Shown: positions 1 through 9,697, counted from the first letter of the stretch. The stretch: DNA of 64,000 nt from Paenibacillus polymyxa (GCF_001719045.1 NZ_CP015423.1:4773501-4837500), one strand, 5' to 3'. A program made the numbers and translations. Notes: generated by a model not told the origin, from the sequence alone.

Positions 1-432
1 TTATGTCTGGCCCGTGGGCTGGGAGAAAAGGGTCGCATTGTGTCACTGGAGCTGAAAGAAGCGTACGCAGCGCTGGCACATCGACATATGGAAAACAACG
101 GCTACGGTGACCGTGTCGAATACCGTATCGGACCCGCAGCGGACAGCTTGAAGGAACTTCAGGAAGAGGGAAGAACTTTCGATTTTTTCTTCATAGATGC
201 AGATAAGGAAAATTACCCGGTGTATCTGGAATATGCGATTGCTCTGGCGAATCCGGGTGCCATTATTGCGGGAGACAACTGTTTCCTTCGCGGACGGACG
301 CTGAATACGGATAAGAACGGCCCTGCCGTCCAAGCCGTGAGACGGTTTAACGAAACGATAGCAACAGATCCGCGGCTGGTCAGCACGCTTTTGCCAGCTT
401 ACGATGGATTGGCGCTAGCTCGAGTTAAATAG
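1..432 (+). CDS. O-methyltransferase, C-terminal part (cut by window start)
   Basis: The reading frame is open from base 1, so the start lies outside the window. The visible 143 residues match the second half of a SAM-dependent class I O-methyltransferase of the Methyltransf_3 (COMT-like) family. The end of the SAM-binding region is seen as GRIVSLEL, whose acidic residue would contact the SAM ribose. The metal-site motif FFIDADKENY and a late GDNCF segment follow. The GTG in GRIVSLEL is in frame but lies inside the fold, so it is not a real start. The substrate cannot be told from the sequence. It converges on the MFS gene, with a hairpin between them. Confidence 0.85.
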   Translation, partial: LCLARGLGEKGRIVSLELKEAYAALAHRHMENNGYGDRVEYRIGPAADSLKELQEEGRTFDFFFIDADKENYPVYLEYAIALANPGAIIAGDNCFLRGRTLNTDKNGPAVQAVRRFNETIATDPRLVSTLLPAYDGLALARVK

Positions 433-454
433 CATGCATTCCATATGTATAGCT

Positions 455-506
455 ATGTAAAAAAGAACCTCCTTGTCCACAGCAGCGTGAATAAGGAGGT
501 TCTTGT
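455..506 (-). terminator. Rho-independent terminator of the MFS gene
   Basis: A 12-bp perfect stem (arms 463-474 and 493-504). Read on the minus strand, the second arm runs into a T-rich tract; on the plus strand the downstream tract is poor in T. It therefore fits the minus-strand MFS gene best. Confidence 0.75.
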
Positions 507-541
507 CTGTTAAGGCAGGCTTGTCTTACCCTAAGATTATC

Positions 542-1762
542 TTACCTGAAATCAGGCGTAGCCTTACGATCAAAGAGCTTCATGCGTACCCAGAATATGT
601 TGACGATTAACAGGACACCTGACATGATAAACAATCCTTCGATGCCAATAAACCCGGATAGTACCCCGCCAATGACAGCACCCAGCATATTGCCGAGCGC
701 CAGCGAACTGGTATTGAAGCCGAAAGAACGGCTTTCCATTCCTTCCGGTGTATACGTGCGAATCAGCGCATTTACGCTTGGTAGCAGACCGCCCATAAAT
801 ACACCCATGAAAAAACGGATAATGACAAGTTGCCATACTTCATTGACAAAAGCCTGCGGAATAAGCATAACCGCCGTTCCAAGCAGTGCAATGGTCAAGA
901 TCTTGTGTGCTCCTATCTTGTCACTCAGTCTTCCAAGGAGCGGTGCAGCAACCATATTGGATACACCTGTAATAGCCGTAACAAACCCGGCAATCAGCGC
1001 AATTCCTTCTGCCGATCCATACAGCTTTTGCACATACAACGGCAGCAGAGACACCGTACTGATCATGGCAAACTGGAGCAGAAACGTTACGGTGAACAAA
1101 GCCGGAAGCTGGGGCGTATGGCTTAACTCCTTTAATCCGGCAAGAACCGAAATTTGTGGTATGCGTGCAGCTTCCGTTTTGCTGAAATTTTCTTTAACCA
1201 GAAACATTGCGATAAGCGAGGCTATAAAAATTAGAGTGCCTGTAATATAAAAGATCGGTCTGAAACCGACCCAGTCAGCCAAAAATCCGCCTAGCAGAGG
1301 GCCGAGAATCGTGCCAGCCATCTGACCGGATTGCATAATTCCCATAGCGAATCCGGTTCGCTCTTTGGGAGTGGTACCCGACACTAAGGAAATCGATGCC
1401 GGATTGAAACCCGAAATCGTACCGTTCAGCAGGCGAAGCGCCAGCAGTTGCCACGGGTGGGTGACCAAACCCATACATCCGATGACCAAAGCCATACCAA
1501 AGCCTGAGCGAAGCAGCATGACTTTACGTCCATATCGGTCAGCCAGCTTCCCCCACAAAGGCTGGAACATAAATGAGGTCAAAAAGTTAGCGGCAAAAAT
1601 AACTCCGGCCCATAGACCAATATCGTGCTCTCCCTTCACATGAAGGTCCTGAGCCAGATACAGGGCGAGGAACGGAGTAATCATCGTAATACCCGCATTG
1701 ACCAGAAACTGACCGAACCAAAGCACAATGAGATTGATTTTCCATGTCTCCCACGTTTTCAA
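542..1762 (-). CDS. MFS transporter, probable drug/multidrug exporter
   Basis: A 406-residue polytopic membrane protein with the usual 12-segment MFS hydrophobicity. Both copies of motif A are seen: GKLADRYGRK between segments 2 and 3, and GRLSDKIGAHK between segments 8 and 9. A GPLLGG-type segment lies in the fifth helix region, as in DHA1 proton-coupled drug exporters. I place the start at TTG 1762, about 10 bases after AAGGAAG, giving MKTWETWK. The frame is open further to 1870, but a good -10 element (TATACT, 1859-1864) lies there, so the longer form would begin inside the promoter. The substrate is unknown. Confidence 0.85.
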   Translation of the reverse strand: MKTWETWKINLIVLWFGQFLVNAGITMITPFLALYLAQDLHVKGEHDIGLWAGVIFAANFLTSFMFQPLWGKLADRYGRKVMLLRSGFGMALVIGCMGLVTHPWQLLALRLLNGTISGFNPASISLVSGTTPKERTGFAMGIMQSGQMAGTILGPLLGGFLADWVGFRPIFYITGTLIFIASLIAMFLVKENFSKTEAARIPQISVLAGLKELSHTPQLPALFTVTFLLQFAMISTVSLLPLYVQKLYGSAEGIALIAGFVTAITGVSNMVAAPLLGRLSDKIGAHKILTIALLGTAVMLIPQAFVNEVWQLVIIRFFMGVFMGGLLPSVNALIRTYTPEGMESRSFGFNTSSLALGNMLGAVIGGVLSGFIGIEGLFIMSGVLLIVNIFWVRMKLFDRKATPDFR

Positions 1763-1858
1763 TGTGCTTTCACTTCCTTTCTGCCCATTCTCATCCTGTT
1801 GTAAATTCCTACTTATCAAAGCATAACTTCTCCCGAGCTTTAAAAAAGCCATTTCTCT

Positions 1859-1864
1859 AGTATA
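1859..1864 (-). promoter_or_regulatory. -10 element of the MFS gene
   Basis: TATACT on the minus strand, about 100 bases before the TTG start. No clear -35 element is seen at the right distance. Its position argues against the upstream in-frame starts. Confidence 0.45.
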
Positions 1865-1928
1865 GCACACTTCATTGAAACTTTATCCAAATGTCATGGG
1901 TTTGTCATGGTTTGTTCGAGAGCTGCGG

Positions 1929-1957
1929 TTGTTACGACTCTTGAAAAAGGGCATAAT
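1929..1957 (+). promoter_or_regulatory. Sigma-A type promoter of the hem operon
   Basis: TTGTTA (1929-1934), a 17-base spacer and CATAAT (1952-1957), about 40 bases before hemE. Confidence 0.6.
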
Positions 1958-1995
1958 AAATATAGTATTTATGATTCGAACTGGAGGCTGAAGTC

Positions 1996-3042
1996 ATGAC
2001 CTACAATGATACTTTTATCCGCGCTTGCCGCAAGCAAGCTGTGGATCATATTCCCGTATGGTACATGCGGCAGGCCGGAAGGTATGACCCTGAGTATCGC
2101 AAAATTAAAGAAAAATACACGTTGCTTGAAATATGCCGCCAGCCCGAGCTGGCCGCAGAAGTGACTTTAATGCCCGTGCGCAAGCTTGGGGTAGACGCTG
2201 CAATTTTATATTCTGATATTATGAATCCGGTAGCCTCGCTAGGGGTTGATTTTGATATTGTCAAAAATATTGGTCCGGTTATTGATAATCCGATCCGGTC
2301 AGCTGCAGACGTAGACAAGTTGCGTCCGATTGATGTGGAACGCGATTTGGGTCATATTTTGGAAACGATTCGTATTTTGGACCGTGAACTGAACGTGCCA
2401 TTAATTACATTCGCTGGAGCGCCTTTTACCATTGCAAGCTATTTAATAGAAGGAAGACCCTCCAAAGGATATATTCGCACCAAAGCGATGATGTATGGAG
2501 AGCCTGAGTTGTGGCATCGCCTGATGGATAAGCTAGGGGACATGGTTATTACATACGTGCGAGCTCATATCGCTAATGGCGGTAAGGCTTTTCAATTGTT
2601 TGATAGCTGGGTAGGTGCGCTCTCGCCTTATGATTTTCAAACTTTTGTGCTGCCGACTATCACACGTATTTTCCATGAATTATCTGATCTGGATGTACCT
2701 AAAATTTATTTCCCGGGCGTAAGCTCTGGTGAATTGCTTCCACACTTGAATGGGTTAAAAGCCGATGTGATTGGACTGGACTGGCGGGTAAGTATACCTG
2801 AAGGACGTCGTCGCTTGGGGAACAGTTTTGGTGTACAGGGAAATCTGGATCCTTATGTGCTTACTGCGCCAATCGATGTGATCAAGCAGTATGCGAAAAC
2901 CATTGTAGATGAAGGCATCTTGGAGCCGGGTTACATTTTCAATCTCGGTCACGGCTTATTTCCCGAGGCCTCGCTAGATAAGCTAAGAGAGCTTACTAAT
3001 TATGTACATGAGTATTCCCGCTCGGTTTTGTCAAAAAATTAA
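1996..3042 (+). CDS. hemE: Uroporphyrinogen decarboxylase
   Basis: Removes four carboxyl groups from uroporphyrinogen III to give coproporphyrinogen III in the cytosol. The 348-residue length is normal for the family. The N-terminal signature MRQAGRYDPEYR (residues about 25-36) carries the arginines that bind the substrate, and FAGAPFTIASYLIEG follows near residue 135. ATG is preceded by GGAGG in ctggaggctgaagtc. First gene of hemE-hemH-hemY, the usual order in Bacilli; a promoter is visible about 40 bases upstream. Confidence 0.97.
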   Translation: MTYNDTFIRACRKQAVDHIPVWYMRQAGRYDPEYRKIKEKYTLLEICRQPELAAEVTLMPVRKLGVDAAILYSDIMNPVASLGVDFDIVKNIGPVIDNPIRSAADVDKLRPIDVERDLGHILETIRILDRELNVPLITFAGAPFTIASYLIEGRPSKGYIRTKAMMYGEPELWHRLMDKLGDMVITYVRAHIANGGKAFQLFDSWVGALSPYDFQTFVLPTITRIFHELSDLDVPKIYFPGVSSGELLPHLNGLKADVIGLDWRVSIPEGRRRLGNSFGVQGNLDPYVLTAPIDVIKQYAKTIVDEGILEPGYIFNLGHGLFPEASLDKLRELTNYVHEYSRSVLSKN

Positions 3043-3073
3043 TACATTAGAAATGTTAAGAGGTGATCTGCTA

Positions 3074-4015
3074 ATGAAAACCAAAGTGGGTGTACTGGTC
3101 ATGTCCTACGGGACGCCGGAGAGTCTGGATCAGGTGGAAGCCTATTATACACATATTCGTCGCGGTAATGCTCCTTCGCCGGAGCAGTTAAAGGAATTAA
3201 AGGATCGTTATGAAGCTATTGTGGGCGGTGTGTTTCCGCTGCGTCAGAATACGGATCGGCAGGTTCAAAACCTGCAGGAAACCTTAAATCGGGAAAATCG
3301 CAACCCGGACATTGAATTTGTCTGTTATCAGGGACTCAAACATGCCAAACCGTTTATTGAGGACGGTGTGGAAGCCATGGTGCAAGATGGCATCCGTGCA
3401 GCGGTAGGTGTCGTGCTGGCTCCGCATTATTCTGTTATGAGTGTAGGCACTTATATTAAGCGCGCGCAGGCTAAGGCACAGGAACTGGATCTGGCCATAT
3501 CATTTGTGGAGAGCTATTATCTTCATCCTAAGTTGATTAAGACGCTGACTGAGCGTGTGAACGCCAAACTGGCGCTTTTTGAAGAAGCTGGAGCCAAGCG
3601 GGATGAGGTTCGTGTTCTGTTTAGTGCGCACAGCTTGCCTGAACGGATTTTGGCTATGGGTGATCCTTATGTGGAGCAATTAATGGCGACTTCGCAGGCT
3701 GTTGCGGAGAAAGCGGGAATTACCAACTGGCAGTTTACGTGGCAAAGCGCTGGTCGTACAGCCGAGCCATGGTTGGGGCCAGACATTTTGGATACCATGC
3801 ACAGCCTTAATGAGGAGCAAGTGGAGTATGTGCTGGCTGCGCCAGTTGGCTTTGTTTCTGATCACTTAGAGGTGTTATACGACCTGGATATTGAAGCACA
3901 GGCGTTGGCGAAGGAATTGGATATGCGTTTTCAGCGTATTGATTCACTCAATAGTGATCCACTGTATATGGAGACGCTTAGTGATGTCATCATAGACCAA
4001 TGGAAAAAGGGATGA
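3074..4015 (+). CDS. hemH: Ferrochelatase (coproporphyrin ferrochelatase type)
   Basis: Inserts ferrous iron into the porphyrin ring. In Firmicutes the physiological substrate is known to be coproporphyrin III, so CpfC is the modern name. The protein has 313 residues, normal for the monofunctional soluble enzyme. Seen are VMSYGTP near the start, SAHSLPERI with the metal-site histidine, and FVSDHLEVLYDLD with the paired glutamate. The start is ATG 3074, after AAGAGGTGAT; an upstream in-frame ATG at 3002 lies inside hemE and has no ribosome site. It begins 31 bases after hemE and ends 7 bases before hemY. Confidence 0.96.
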   Translation: MKTKVGVLVMSYGTPESLDQVEAYYTHIRRGNAPSPEQLKELKDRYEAIVGGVFPLRQNTDRQVQNLQETLNRENRNPDIEFVCYQGLKHAKPFIEDGVEAMVQDGIRAAVGVVLAPHYSVMSVGTYIKRAQAKAQELDLAISFVESYYLHPKLIKTLTERVNAKLALFEEAGAKRDEVRVLFSAHSLPERILAMGDPYVEQLMATSQAVAEKAGITNWQFTWQSAGRTAEPWLGPDILDTMHSLNEEQVEYVLAAPVGFVSDHLEVLYDLDIEAQALAKELDMRFQRIDSLNSDPLYMETLSDVIIDQWKKG

Positions 4016-4022
4016 GGACATA

Positions 4023-5468
4023 ATGGAGCAAAAGTTACGTAATATTGTGATTGTAGGCGGAGGCTTGACCGGGCTTAGCACTGCTTTTTATACACGAAAA
4101 ATGTACAAAGAAGCTGGCTACACACCTCGAATCACGCTGGTGGAGAAAGCTTCCGTGCTGGGCGGGAAAATTGAAACGCTGCATAAAGATGGTTTTGTAA
4201 TTGAAAAGGGGCCAGATTCCTTTCTGGCCCGTAAAACGGCCATGATAGACCTAGCAAAAGAGCTGGAGCTGGATCATGAGCTAGTGAGCACAAATCCTGA
4301 GGCTAAAAAGACATACATTTTGCATGAAGGACAGCTTCATCCGATGCCTCCTGGCCTGGTGCTGGGGATTCCAACGGAGCTGAAACCCTTTTTGCGCAGC
4401 GGATTGATCTCTTTAGGCGGGAAAATGCGGGCTATGATGGATTTTGTCATTCCGCCTCGCCGTGTACCGGGAGATGAGGCGTTGGGTGATTTTATTGAAC
4501 GCCGACTGGGCAAAGAAGTGCTAGAGAATGTAACCGAGCCACTGCTGGCAGGGATTTATGCTGCCAACATGAAGACGCTAAGTTTGCAAGCGACCTTCCC
4601 ACAATTTGCTGAGGTAGAGCAGCAATACGGAAGCCTCATTCACGGGATGATGACAGGTCGAAAACCAGCTGAAACACATACGGGGACGAAAAAAAGCGCC
4701 TTTTTGACCTTCCGTCAAGGCTTGCAAAGTTTGGTGCATGCGTTGCTGAATGATTTGTATGATTGTGATTTACGCACCGGAATTGCTGTTACTGAATTCA
4801 CAAAGACAACGGAAAGTGAAGGCAGCCCATATCGCGTTATGCTGGACAATGGAGAGACGCTGGAGGCGGATGATATTTTTGTAACGACTCCCAACTTTGC
4901 TGCTGCGCCGCTATTGCGAGATCATGTCAATGTGGCTGCACTGGAAGCCGTTAATTACGTCTCCGTAGCAAACGTGGTCATGGCCTTTGATAAAACAGAT
5001 ATTGAGAACGTCTTTGACGGCTCTGGTTTTCTGGTTCCTCGCAAAGAAGGACGCAGCGTGACCGCTTGTACATGGACGTCTGCCAAGTGGCTACATACTA
5101 GCCCGGACGATAAGGTGCTGTTGCGCTGTTATGTAGGGCGAGCAGGAGCTGAAGAAACTGTAGAGTTACCGGATGATGAGCTGACTGCACTGGTACGTAA
5201 GGATTTGAAAGAGATGATGGGAGTTAAAGCAACTCCGCTGTTCACGGAAATTACACGTCTTCGCAATTCCATGCCGCAATATCCGGTAGGGCACCCGCAG
5301 GCTATAGCTGATTTGCGGGAAGAGTTACGCACTGCCATGCCGGGAGTATATGTTTTGGGCGCTGGCTATGATGCGATTGGTTTACCGGACTGCATCCGTC
5401 AGGCTAAGGAATGGGCCTCTAATGCCGTCCAAACGACACAGCAGGAAGCGGTTAAGGTAGAGGTGTAA
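4023..5468 (+). CDS. hemY: Protoporphyrinogen/coproporphyrinogen III oxidase, FAD-dependent
   Basis: Oxidises the porphyrinogen to porphyrin using FAD and oxygen. In Gram-positive bacteria this enzyme is known to make coproporphyrin III (CgoX). The 481-residue protein opens with the FAD dinucleotide fold VGGGLTGLSTAF (about residues 11-22). A VEKASVLGGKIET segment follows, and the C-terminal FAD-contacting block GAGYDAIGLPDCIRQA ends the fold. It starts 7 bases after hemH and is clearly part of the same operon. A hairpin lies just after the stop. Confidence 0.95.
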   Translation: MEQKLRNIVIVGGGLTGLSTAFYTRKMYKEAGYTPRITLVEKASVLGGKIETLHKDGFVIEKGPDSFLARKTAMIDLAKELELDHELVSTNPEAKKTYILHEGQLHPMPPGLVLGIPTELKPFLRSGLISLGGKMRAMMDFVIPPRRVPGDEALGDFIERRLGKEVLENVTEPLLAGIYAANMKTLSLQATFPQFAEVEQQYGSLIHGMMTGRKPAETHTGTKKSAFLTFRQGLQSLVHALLNDLYDCDLRTGIAVTEFTKTTESEGSPYRVMLDNGETLEADDIFVTTPNFAAAPLLRDHVNVAALEAVNYVSVANVVMAFDKTDIENVFDGSGFLVPRKEGRSVTACTWTSAKWLHTSPDDKVLLRCYVGRAGAEETVELPDDELTALVRKDLKEMMGVKATPLFTEITRLRNSMPQYPVGHPQAIADLREELRTAMPGVYVLGAGYDAIGLPDCIRQAKEWASNAVQTTQQEAVKVEV

Positions 5469-5479
5469 ATGTTTGATGA

Positions 5480-5520
5480 TGAACCCTTCGCGATCCATGC
5501 GAGGGGTTCTATTTATATTG
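5480..5520 (+). terminator. Terminator after the hem operon
   Basis: An 11-bp stem with gaacccttcgc (5481-5491) and its complement (5499-5509), followed by an A/T-rich tract. Confidence 0.65.
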
Positions 5521-5605
5521 AAATTTGATATATAATGGAGAAGGTGTAAAATTCGCCAGCTAATAAAGAAGTTATGCAAATGCAATAGCATAGAAGGAGT
5601 GAAGA

Positions 5606-7084
5606 ATGTACCCTCCCAGATCACAGCGAAATGAAGGTCGCAAGAAAGCAAGAAAACCAAAAATAGGCAAGGCTTGGATCATTACGAATCTGGTCCTACT
5701 GCTTATGATCGTAGGTCTTTTCGGTTATTATTACATATTTGAACACGACAACAGTGGCTCTCTTGCGGAAAATGGCGGGTATTCGCAAACGGAGAAGAAA
5801 ATCCAAACGGGATCTGCTAGTGAAGAGAGGTCTACTCCCTCGGTCAGTGAAAGTGATACAGCCTTGTCAAATAAACAGCTGGACGAAGGCCCACATGCAG
5901 ATAAGCAATTTGCTGACGATGAAACGAAGCATTCTGCTGCTTCAGACACAAGCCATCGTCCCGCGACAACGTCTGACACAAATGCTCCCGAAGGCAGCTC
6001 TTCAGGAGCAAAATTATCCTCGGGGAAAGACGGGCAGGCAGGGAACGATATGTCCAAGGATGTATACGACGGTAATCCATCCGCCGATAAGGGAGGAACG
6101 GAGGATGTAAAAAAATCAAAAACAGACGATGCAGATTCTCCGACAGTTACGCTTCACTTTGTAGGGGATGTGCAATTTTCCGGTAAAGTTGAGCAGCGAT
6201 TGGAGCAGAATGGGTTTGATTTTCCATATCAATATCTCGGAAACTTGTTTCATAAAGACGATCTGACGATGGCCAATCTGGAAACGCCCGTGACAACGAA
6301 TGGTGTGGGTGCGTTAAATAAAACGTATGTGTATAAATCTTCGCCCAAGGCGTTAACTGCGTTGGCTGAGGCAGGGATAGACGCTGTCAATTTGGCCAAC
6401 AATCACATTTTGGATCAGGGCACAGGCGGATTACTGGATACACTGAAATATCTGGATGAAAAAGGTATTGCCCATGCTGGAGCTGGACGTAATGCAAAAG
6501 AAGCGTATGCGCCGCATTATTTTGAACGTAAAGGGATTAAAATTGCGTTGTTGGGGACTACACGTGTCATGCCTGAAGCCAACTGGAATGCGGGCGCCAA
6601 ACTGCCCGGTGTAGCAGGAGCCTATGATTCGACCGCTATCGTAAAGTCCATCCGTGAGGCACGAATGCAGGCCGATCTGGTGATTGTCATTGCCCATTGG
6701 GGGAAGGAGCGCGCTACTGCACTTGAGCCTCATCAAACCGAGTTATCGCACGCTTTTATTGATGCTGGAGCTGATCTTGTCATTGGCGGTCATCCACATG
6801 TGCTTCAAGGGATGGAACAATATAAAGGTAAATGGATCGCATACAGCACAGGCAATTTTATTTTTTCTAAATCAACGGTGCCAGCCACTTGGGATACAGC
6901 GATATTTCAGGCAACCTGTACCCGAAAAGGGGCTTGCGAAATGAAGCTGACCCCTTACCGGGCGGAGCTAGGTCAACCAATCCCATTGAAGGATACGGAG
7001 GCCAGCAAAATTTTGCAAAGAGTGGCGGCACTGTCACCGGGAAATGTCTCGATAGGGACGGATGGTACAGTAAGCGCTCAATAG
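5606..7084 (+). CDS. CapA-family membrane-anchored protein
   Basis: A 492-residue protein. A basic N-terminus is followed by one membrane segment (about residues 26-45), then a Ser/Thr/Asp-rich low-complexity linker to about residue 180. The C-terminal CapA (PGA_cap, metallophosphatase-like) domain follows. Motifs visible are FVGDVQFSG, NLETPV, NLANNHILDQG, IAHWGKE and GGHPHVLQG, the histidines and aspartates being the usual metal ligands. CapA proteins act in poly-gamma-glutamate export or attachment, but capB and capC partners are absent here, so the role is unproven. The start ATG follows GAAGGAGTGAAGA. The extracellular placement of the catalytic domain is inferred from the single anchor. 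Confidence 0.85.
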   Translation: MYPPRSQRNEGRKKARKPKIGKAWIITNLVLLLMIVGLFGYYYIFEHDNSGSLAENGGYSQTEKKIQTGSASEERSTPSVSESDTALSNKQLDEGPHADKQFADDETKHSAASDTSHRPATTSDTNAPEGSSSGAKLSSGKDGQAGNDMSKDVYDGNPSADKGGTEDVKKSKTDDADSPTVTLHFVGDVQFSGKVEQRLEQNGFDFPYQYLGNLFHKDDLTMANLETPVTTNGVGALNKTYVYKSSPKALTALAEAGIDAVNLANNHILDQGTGGLLDTLKYLDEKGIAHAGAGRNAKEAYAPHYFERKGIKIALLGTTRVMPEANWNAGAKLPGVAGAYDSTAIVKSIREARMQADLVIVIAHWGKERATALEPHQTELSHAFIDAGADLVIGGHPHVLQGMEQYKGKWIAYSTGNFIFSKSTVPATWDTAIFQATCTRKGACEMKLTPYRAELGQPIPLKDTEASKILQRVAALSPGNVSIGTDGTVSAQ

Positions 7085-7166
7085 AAATTCGAAAAGAAAT
7101 TTTTTATATGGGAATTGACGGAACGATCGTATGAGGGACTCCTTTGTGGATGGAGGTCATAACAAG

Positions 7167-7937
7167 ATGAATCATTTGTGCGTGGCTCACCGCGGTTTTT
7201 CGGGGATTGCTCCCGAGAACACGATGGCAGCCTTTAAGCTTGCGTTGAAGCAGCCATTTGTACACTGGATTGAGCTGGATGTACAGCTGTCAAAGGACGG
7301 TGTTCCGGTGGTAATTCATGATTTTACGCTGGAGCGAACGACGAATGGTACAGGGAGAGTAAAGGATTCGGACTGGAAAGCATTGCAACAACTTGATGCT
7401 GGTAGCTGGAAAAGTGCAGAATACCGTGGAGAAATGATCCCTTCCCTCGCACAAGTACTGGATTTATGTCGTGGCCGCGTATCGCTCAATATTGAGCTTA
7501 AAACAGCGGGAGATATGTATCCAGGATTGGAGAAAGCCGTACTCCGTGAAATTGTGATGAGAGGGATGGAGGGAGAGGTGGTATTAACCTCTTTTGAGCG
7601 TGCCGCATTCCGCCGGGCTAAGGAGCTGTCTCCTGAGATCCGGACCGGATTGATTATCGATGCGCGCCCAGATGATTTGGCAATGCAACTGGAGCAGCTA
7701 CAATGCACTTTTTTATCCATGGGCTATCCGCGTTTGGATCGAAACCTGATGAAAGATCTCACCGCACGCGGTATTACTGTTATGGCGTGGACGGTGGATG
7801 ACCGCCGTATAATGCGAAGATTGTCCTCATTGCATCCTGAATTGATGATTTGCACCAATTGGCCGGATCGCTGGGAGCAGGTTTTTTTGCTTTCCAAGCA
7901 CCGGATGTGGCACTATATACGTAAACTTATTCGTTAA
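7167..7937 (+). CDS. Glycerophosphodiester phosphodiesterase
   Basis: Hydrolyses glycerophosphodiesters to glycerol-3-phosphate and an alcohol. The protein has 256 residues, the usual size of the cytosolic UgpQ-type enzyme. The catalytic HRGFSGIAPENT block is near residue 9, and WIELDVQLSKDGVPVVIHD near residue 39 supplies metal and catalytic residues. No signal peptide is present. The start is ATG 7167, after TGGAGGTCAT. An in-frame start 36 bases earlier has no ribosome site. Gene spacing would allow co-transcription with the capA-like gene. Confidence 0.9.
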   Translation: MNHLCVAHRGFSGIAPENTMAAFKLALKQPFVHWIELDVQLSKDGVPVVIHDFTLERTTNGTGRVKDSDWKALQQLDAGSWKSAEYRGEMIPSLAQVLDLCRGRVSLNIELKTAGDMYPGLEKAVLREIVMRGMEGEVVLTSFERAAFRRAKELSPEIRTGLIIDARPDDLAMQLEQLQCTFLSMGYPRLDRNLMKDLTARGITVMAWTVDDRRIMRRLSSLHPELMICTNWPDRWEQVFLLSKHRMWHYIRKLIR

Positions 7938-7973
7938 TCAATTGAACTACATACGCGGGAAGGGTGACGGATC

Positions 7974-8600
7974 GTGATGAACGTGGATATTCGTAATGTT
8001 TACTGTGTCGGACGCAATTATAAGCTGCATGCGGAGGAGCTGGGTAATGAGGTTCCCGCAGAACCGATGATTTTTTTGAAGCCGTCTCATGCAGTCGTGC
8101 CGCTGGATGGCGCCACGCTGGAGCTTCCTCAGGGGCAAGGAGATATTCATTTTGAGACTGAGCTGGTTGTGGCTGTAGGACGTAAATACGAACCAGGCAT
8201 GTCCGCAGATACATGTCTGAACGCATTTGCATTCGGGATTGATTTTACCCTGCGTGATGTACAAAGTGTGCTCAAGAAAAAAGGCCACCCATGGACCGCC
8301 GCCAAAGGCTTTAAATCGTCTGCACCCGTGACACCATTCCTGCCTTTAGAAAAATTGGACATGCTGGAGCAGCAGGATTTTTCCTTGCTCAAAAATGGAC
8401 AGGAAGTGCAGCGTGGACATGTTAAGGATATGATTTTTTCTATTCAGCATATCGTTGAATATATAGCGACTCATTATGGACTGGGCGAGGGAGATATTAT
8501 TTTCACAGGTACTCCAGCAGGAGTAGGGCCTACAGCAAGTGGGGATCGCTTTGAGCTTTTCTGGGGAAGTGATCGTCAGGGAAGCTTCACCATCGCATAA
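7974..8600 (+). CDS. Fumarylacetoacetate hydrolase (FAH) family protein
   Basis: A 208-residue single-domain FAH-fold protein. Family members cleave or decarboxylate 2-oxo/acylpyruvate-type acids with a bound divalent metal. VGRNYKLHAEELGN is near the start, the metal-binding acidic pair is in HFETELVVAVG, and GEGDIIFTGTPAGVGP is at the end. The substrate is unknown; acylpyruvase or oxaloacetate decarboxylase are possible. GTG 7974 is 7 bases after GGGTG; ATG 7977 in the same frame is equally possible. Confidence 0.85.
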   Translation: MMNVDIRNVYCVGRNYKLHAEELGNEVPAEPMIFLKPSHAVVPLDGATLELPQGQGDIHFETELVVAVGRKYEPGMSADTCLNAFAFGIDFTLRDVQSVLKKKGHPWTAAKGFKSSAPVTPFLPLEKLDMLEQQDFSLLKNGQEVQRGHVKDMIFSIQHIVEYIATHYGLGEGDIIFTGTPAGVGPTASGDRFELFWGSDRQGSFTIA

Positions 8601-8691
8601 ATTTGTGAATGGCATCCATGAAGAGGATTAAAAAAGGGAAGTTCTTGGTGGATGAGAGTAAAGAGAGATTCCCGTAGATAAGCATTGTGAA

Positions 8692-8730
8692 GGCCGTGTC
8701 CTGTGCCAAAGCATGGGACACGGCTTTTAT
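8692..8730 (+). terminator. Terminator after the FAH-family gene
   Basis: A 9-bp perfect stem (8693-8701 with 8716-8724), followed by TTTTAT. Confidence 0.8.
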
Positions 8731-8808
8731 ATAAGCGTAGAGCGTTGTACAATAATATCAGAACGAAAAAAGAAAAACGGAGATTCATTTCAAAAGCGGG
8801 GGTATATC

Positions 8809-9615
8809 ATGGACTGGATCATCGGATTGCTTTGTGCTGCTGTGGTGGCCGGAGCTGCATTTTATAAAAAATCCTTAACCTTATCTGGCTTTGCCGCGGC
8901 TGTACTGATGGGAACTGTATATTATGGGGCGGGTAACCTGTTCTGGTTCGGCACATTGCTCTTGTTCTTTATCACGTCGACCCTTCTGTCGAGGTTCAAA
9001 AAGGAGCGCAAGGCTGAACTGGAAAAATCGTATGCCAAAACCGGAAACCGGGATGCAGGCCAAGTATGGGCCAATGGTGGATTAGGTATGCTGTTATGCC
9101 TGGGTTATGCGATATGGCCTCATGTTACGTGGCAGCTGGCTTTTGTCGGTGTCATGGCTACGGTCACATCCGATACGTGGGCAACGGAATTTGGCAGCCT
9201 GAGTCGTAGGCCACCTCGCTCGGTGCTTAACGGGAAGGTGCTGGCACCCGGAACCTCAGGTGGAGTCTCTGTATTGGGAACGGCTGCGGCCTTGGCTGGG
9301 GGTGTACTGATCGGCATAGGTGCATGGGGCTTTGGACACGCCATAGGAACGCCGAGCTTGCCGTTATGGCTGTGGGCACTGGTTGGAGGTATATCCGGTA
9401 GCGCGGGGGCCTTTGCTGATTCCTATCTAGGTGCTACAGTGCAAATGATGCGTTCCTGCACGGTTTGCGGACGAGAAGTAGAAGTAGACTCACATTGTGG
9501 ACAAACGACGGTCTATGTACGAGGCTGGCGTTGGATGAGCAATGATCGGGTGAATAGCATTAGTTCTATTTTCGGAGGATTGGTCGCTCTTGCAGGTATT
9601 TTTTTAATACTCTGA
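8809..9615 (+). CDS. DUF92 (TIGR00297) integral membrane protein
   Basis: A 268-residue protein with several hydrophobic segments and the DUF92 hallmarks DTWATEFG (about residue 121) and GTSGGVSVLGT. A short Cys/His cluster, CTVCGREV through HCGQ, lies near residue 222. Plant and archaeal relatives have been linked to phytyl-phosphate or prenyl kinase activity, but no function is established for bacterial members. ATG 8809 lies 8 bases after GCGGGGG. It has its own upstream terminator and is followed after about 80 bases by the TetR gene. Confidence 0.8.
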   Translation: MDWIIGLLCAAVVAGAAFYKKSLTLSGFAAAVLMGTVYYGAGNLFWFGTLLLFFITSTLLSRFKKERKAELEKSYAKTGNRDAGQVWANGGLGMLLCLGYAIWPHVTWQLAFVGVMATVTSDTWATEFGSLSRRPPRSVLNGKVLAPGTSGGVSVLGTAAALAGGVLIGIGAWGFGHAIGTPSLPLWLWALVGGISGSAGAFADSYLGATVQMMRSCTVCGREVEVDSHCGQTTVYVRGWRWMSNDRVNSISSIFGGLVALAGIFLIL

Positions 9616-9697
9616 ACACAGGGCTGGAGATCGTTACAAGGAATTAACTGTTATAAGAATTGACCATGTTTCAATCCTTGTATAAGGAGGTGCTAAG

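Noticed and set aside
582..1250. 222-codon frame on the plus strand opposite the MFS gene
   Set aside because: It is the complement of a clear transporter gene, has no ribosome site and no recognisable protein pattern.
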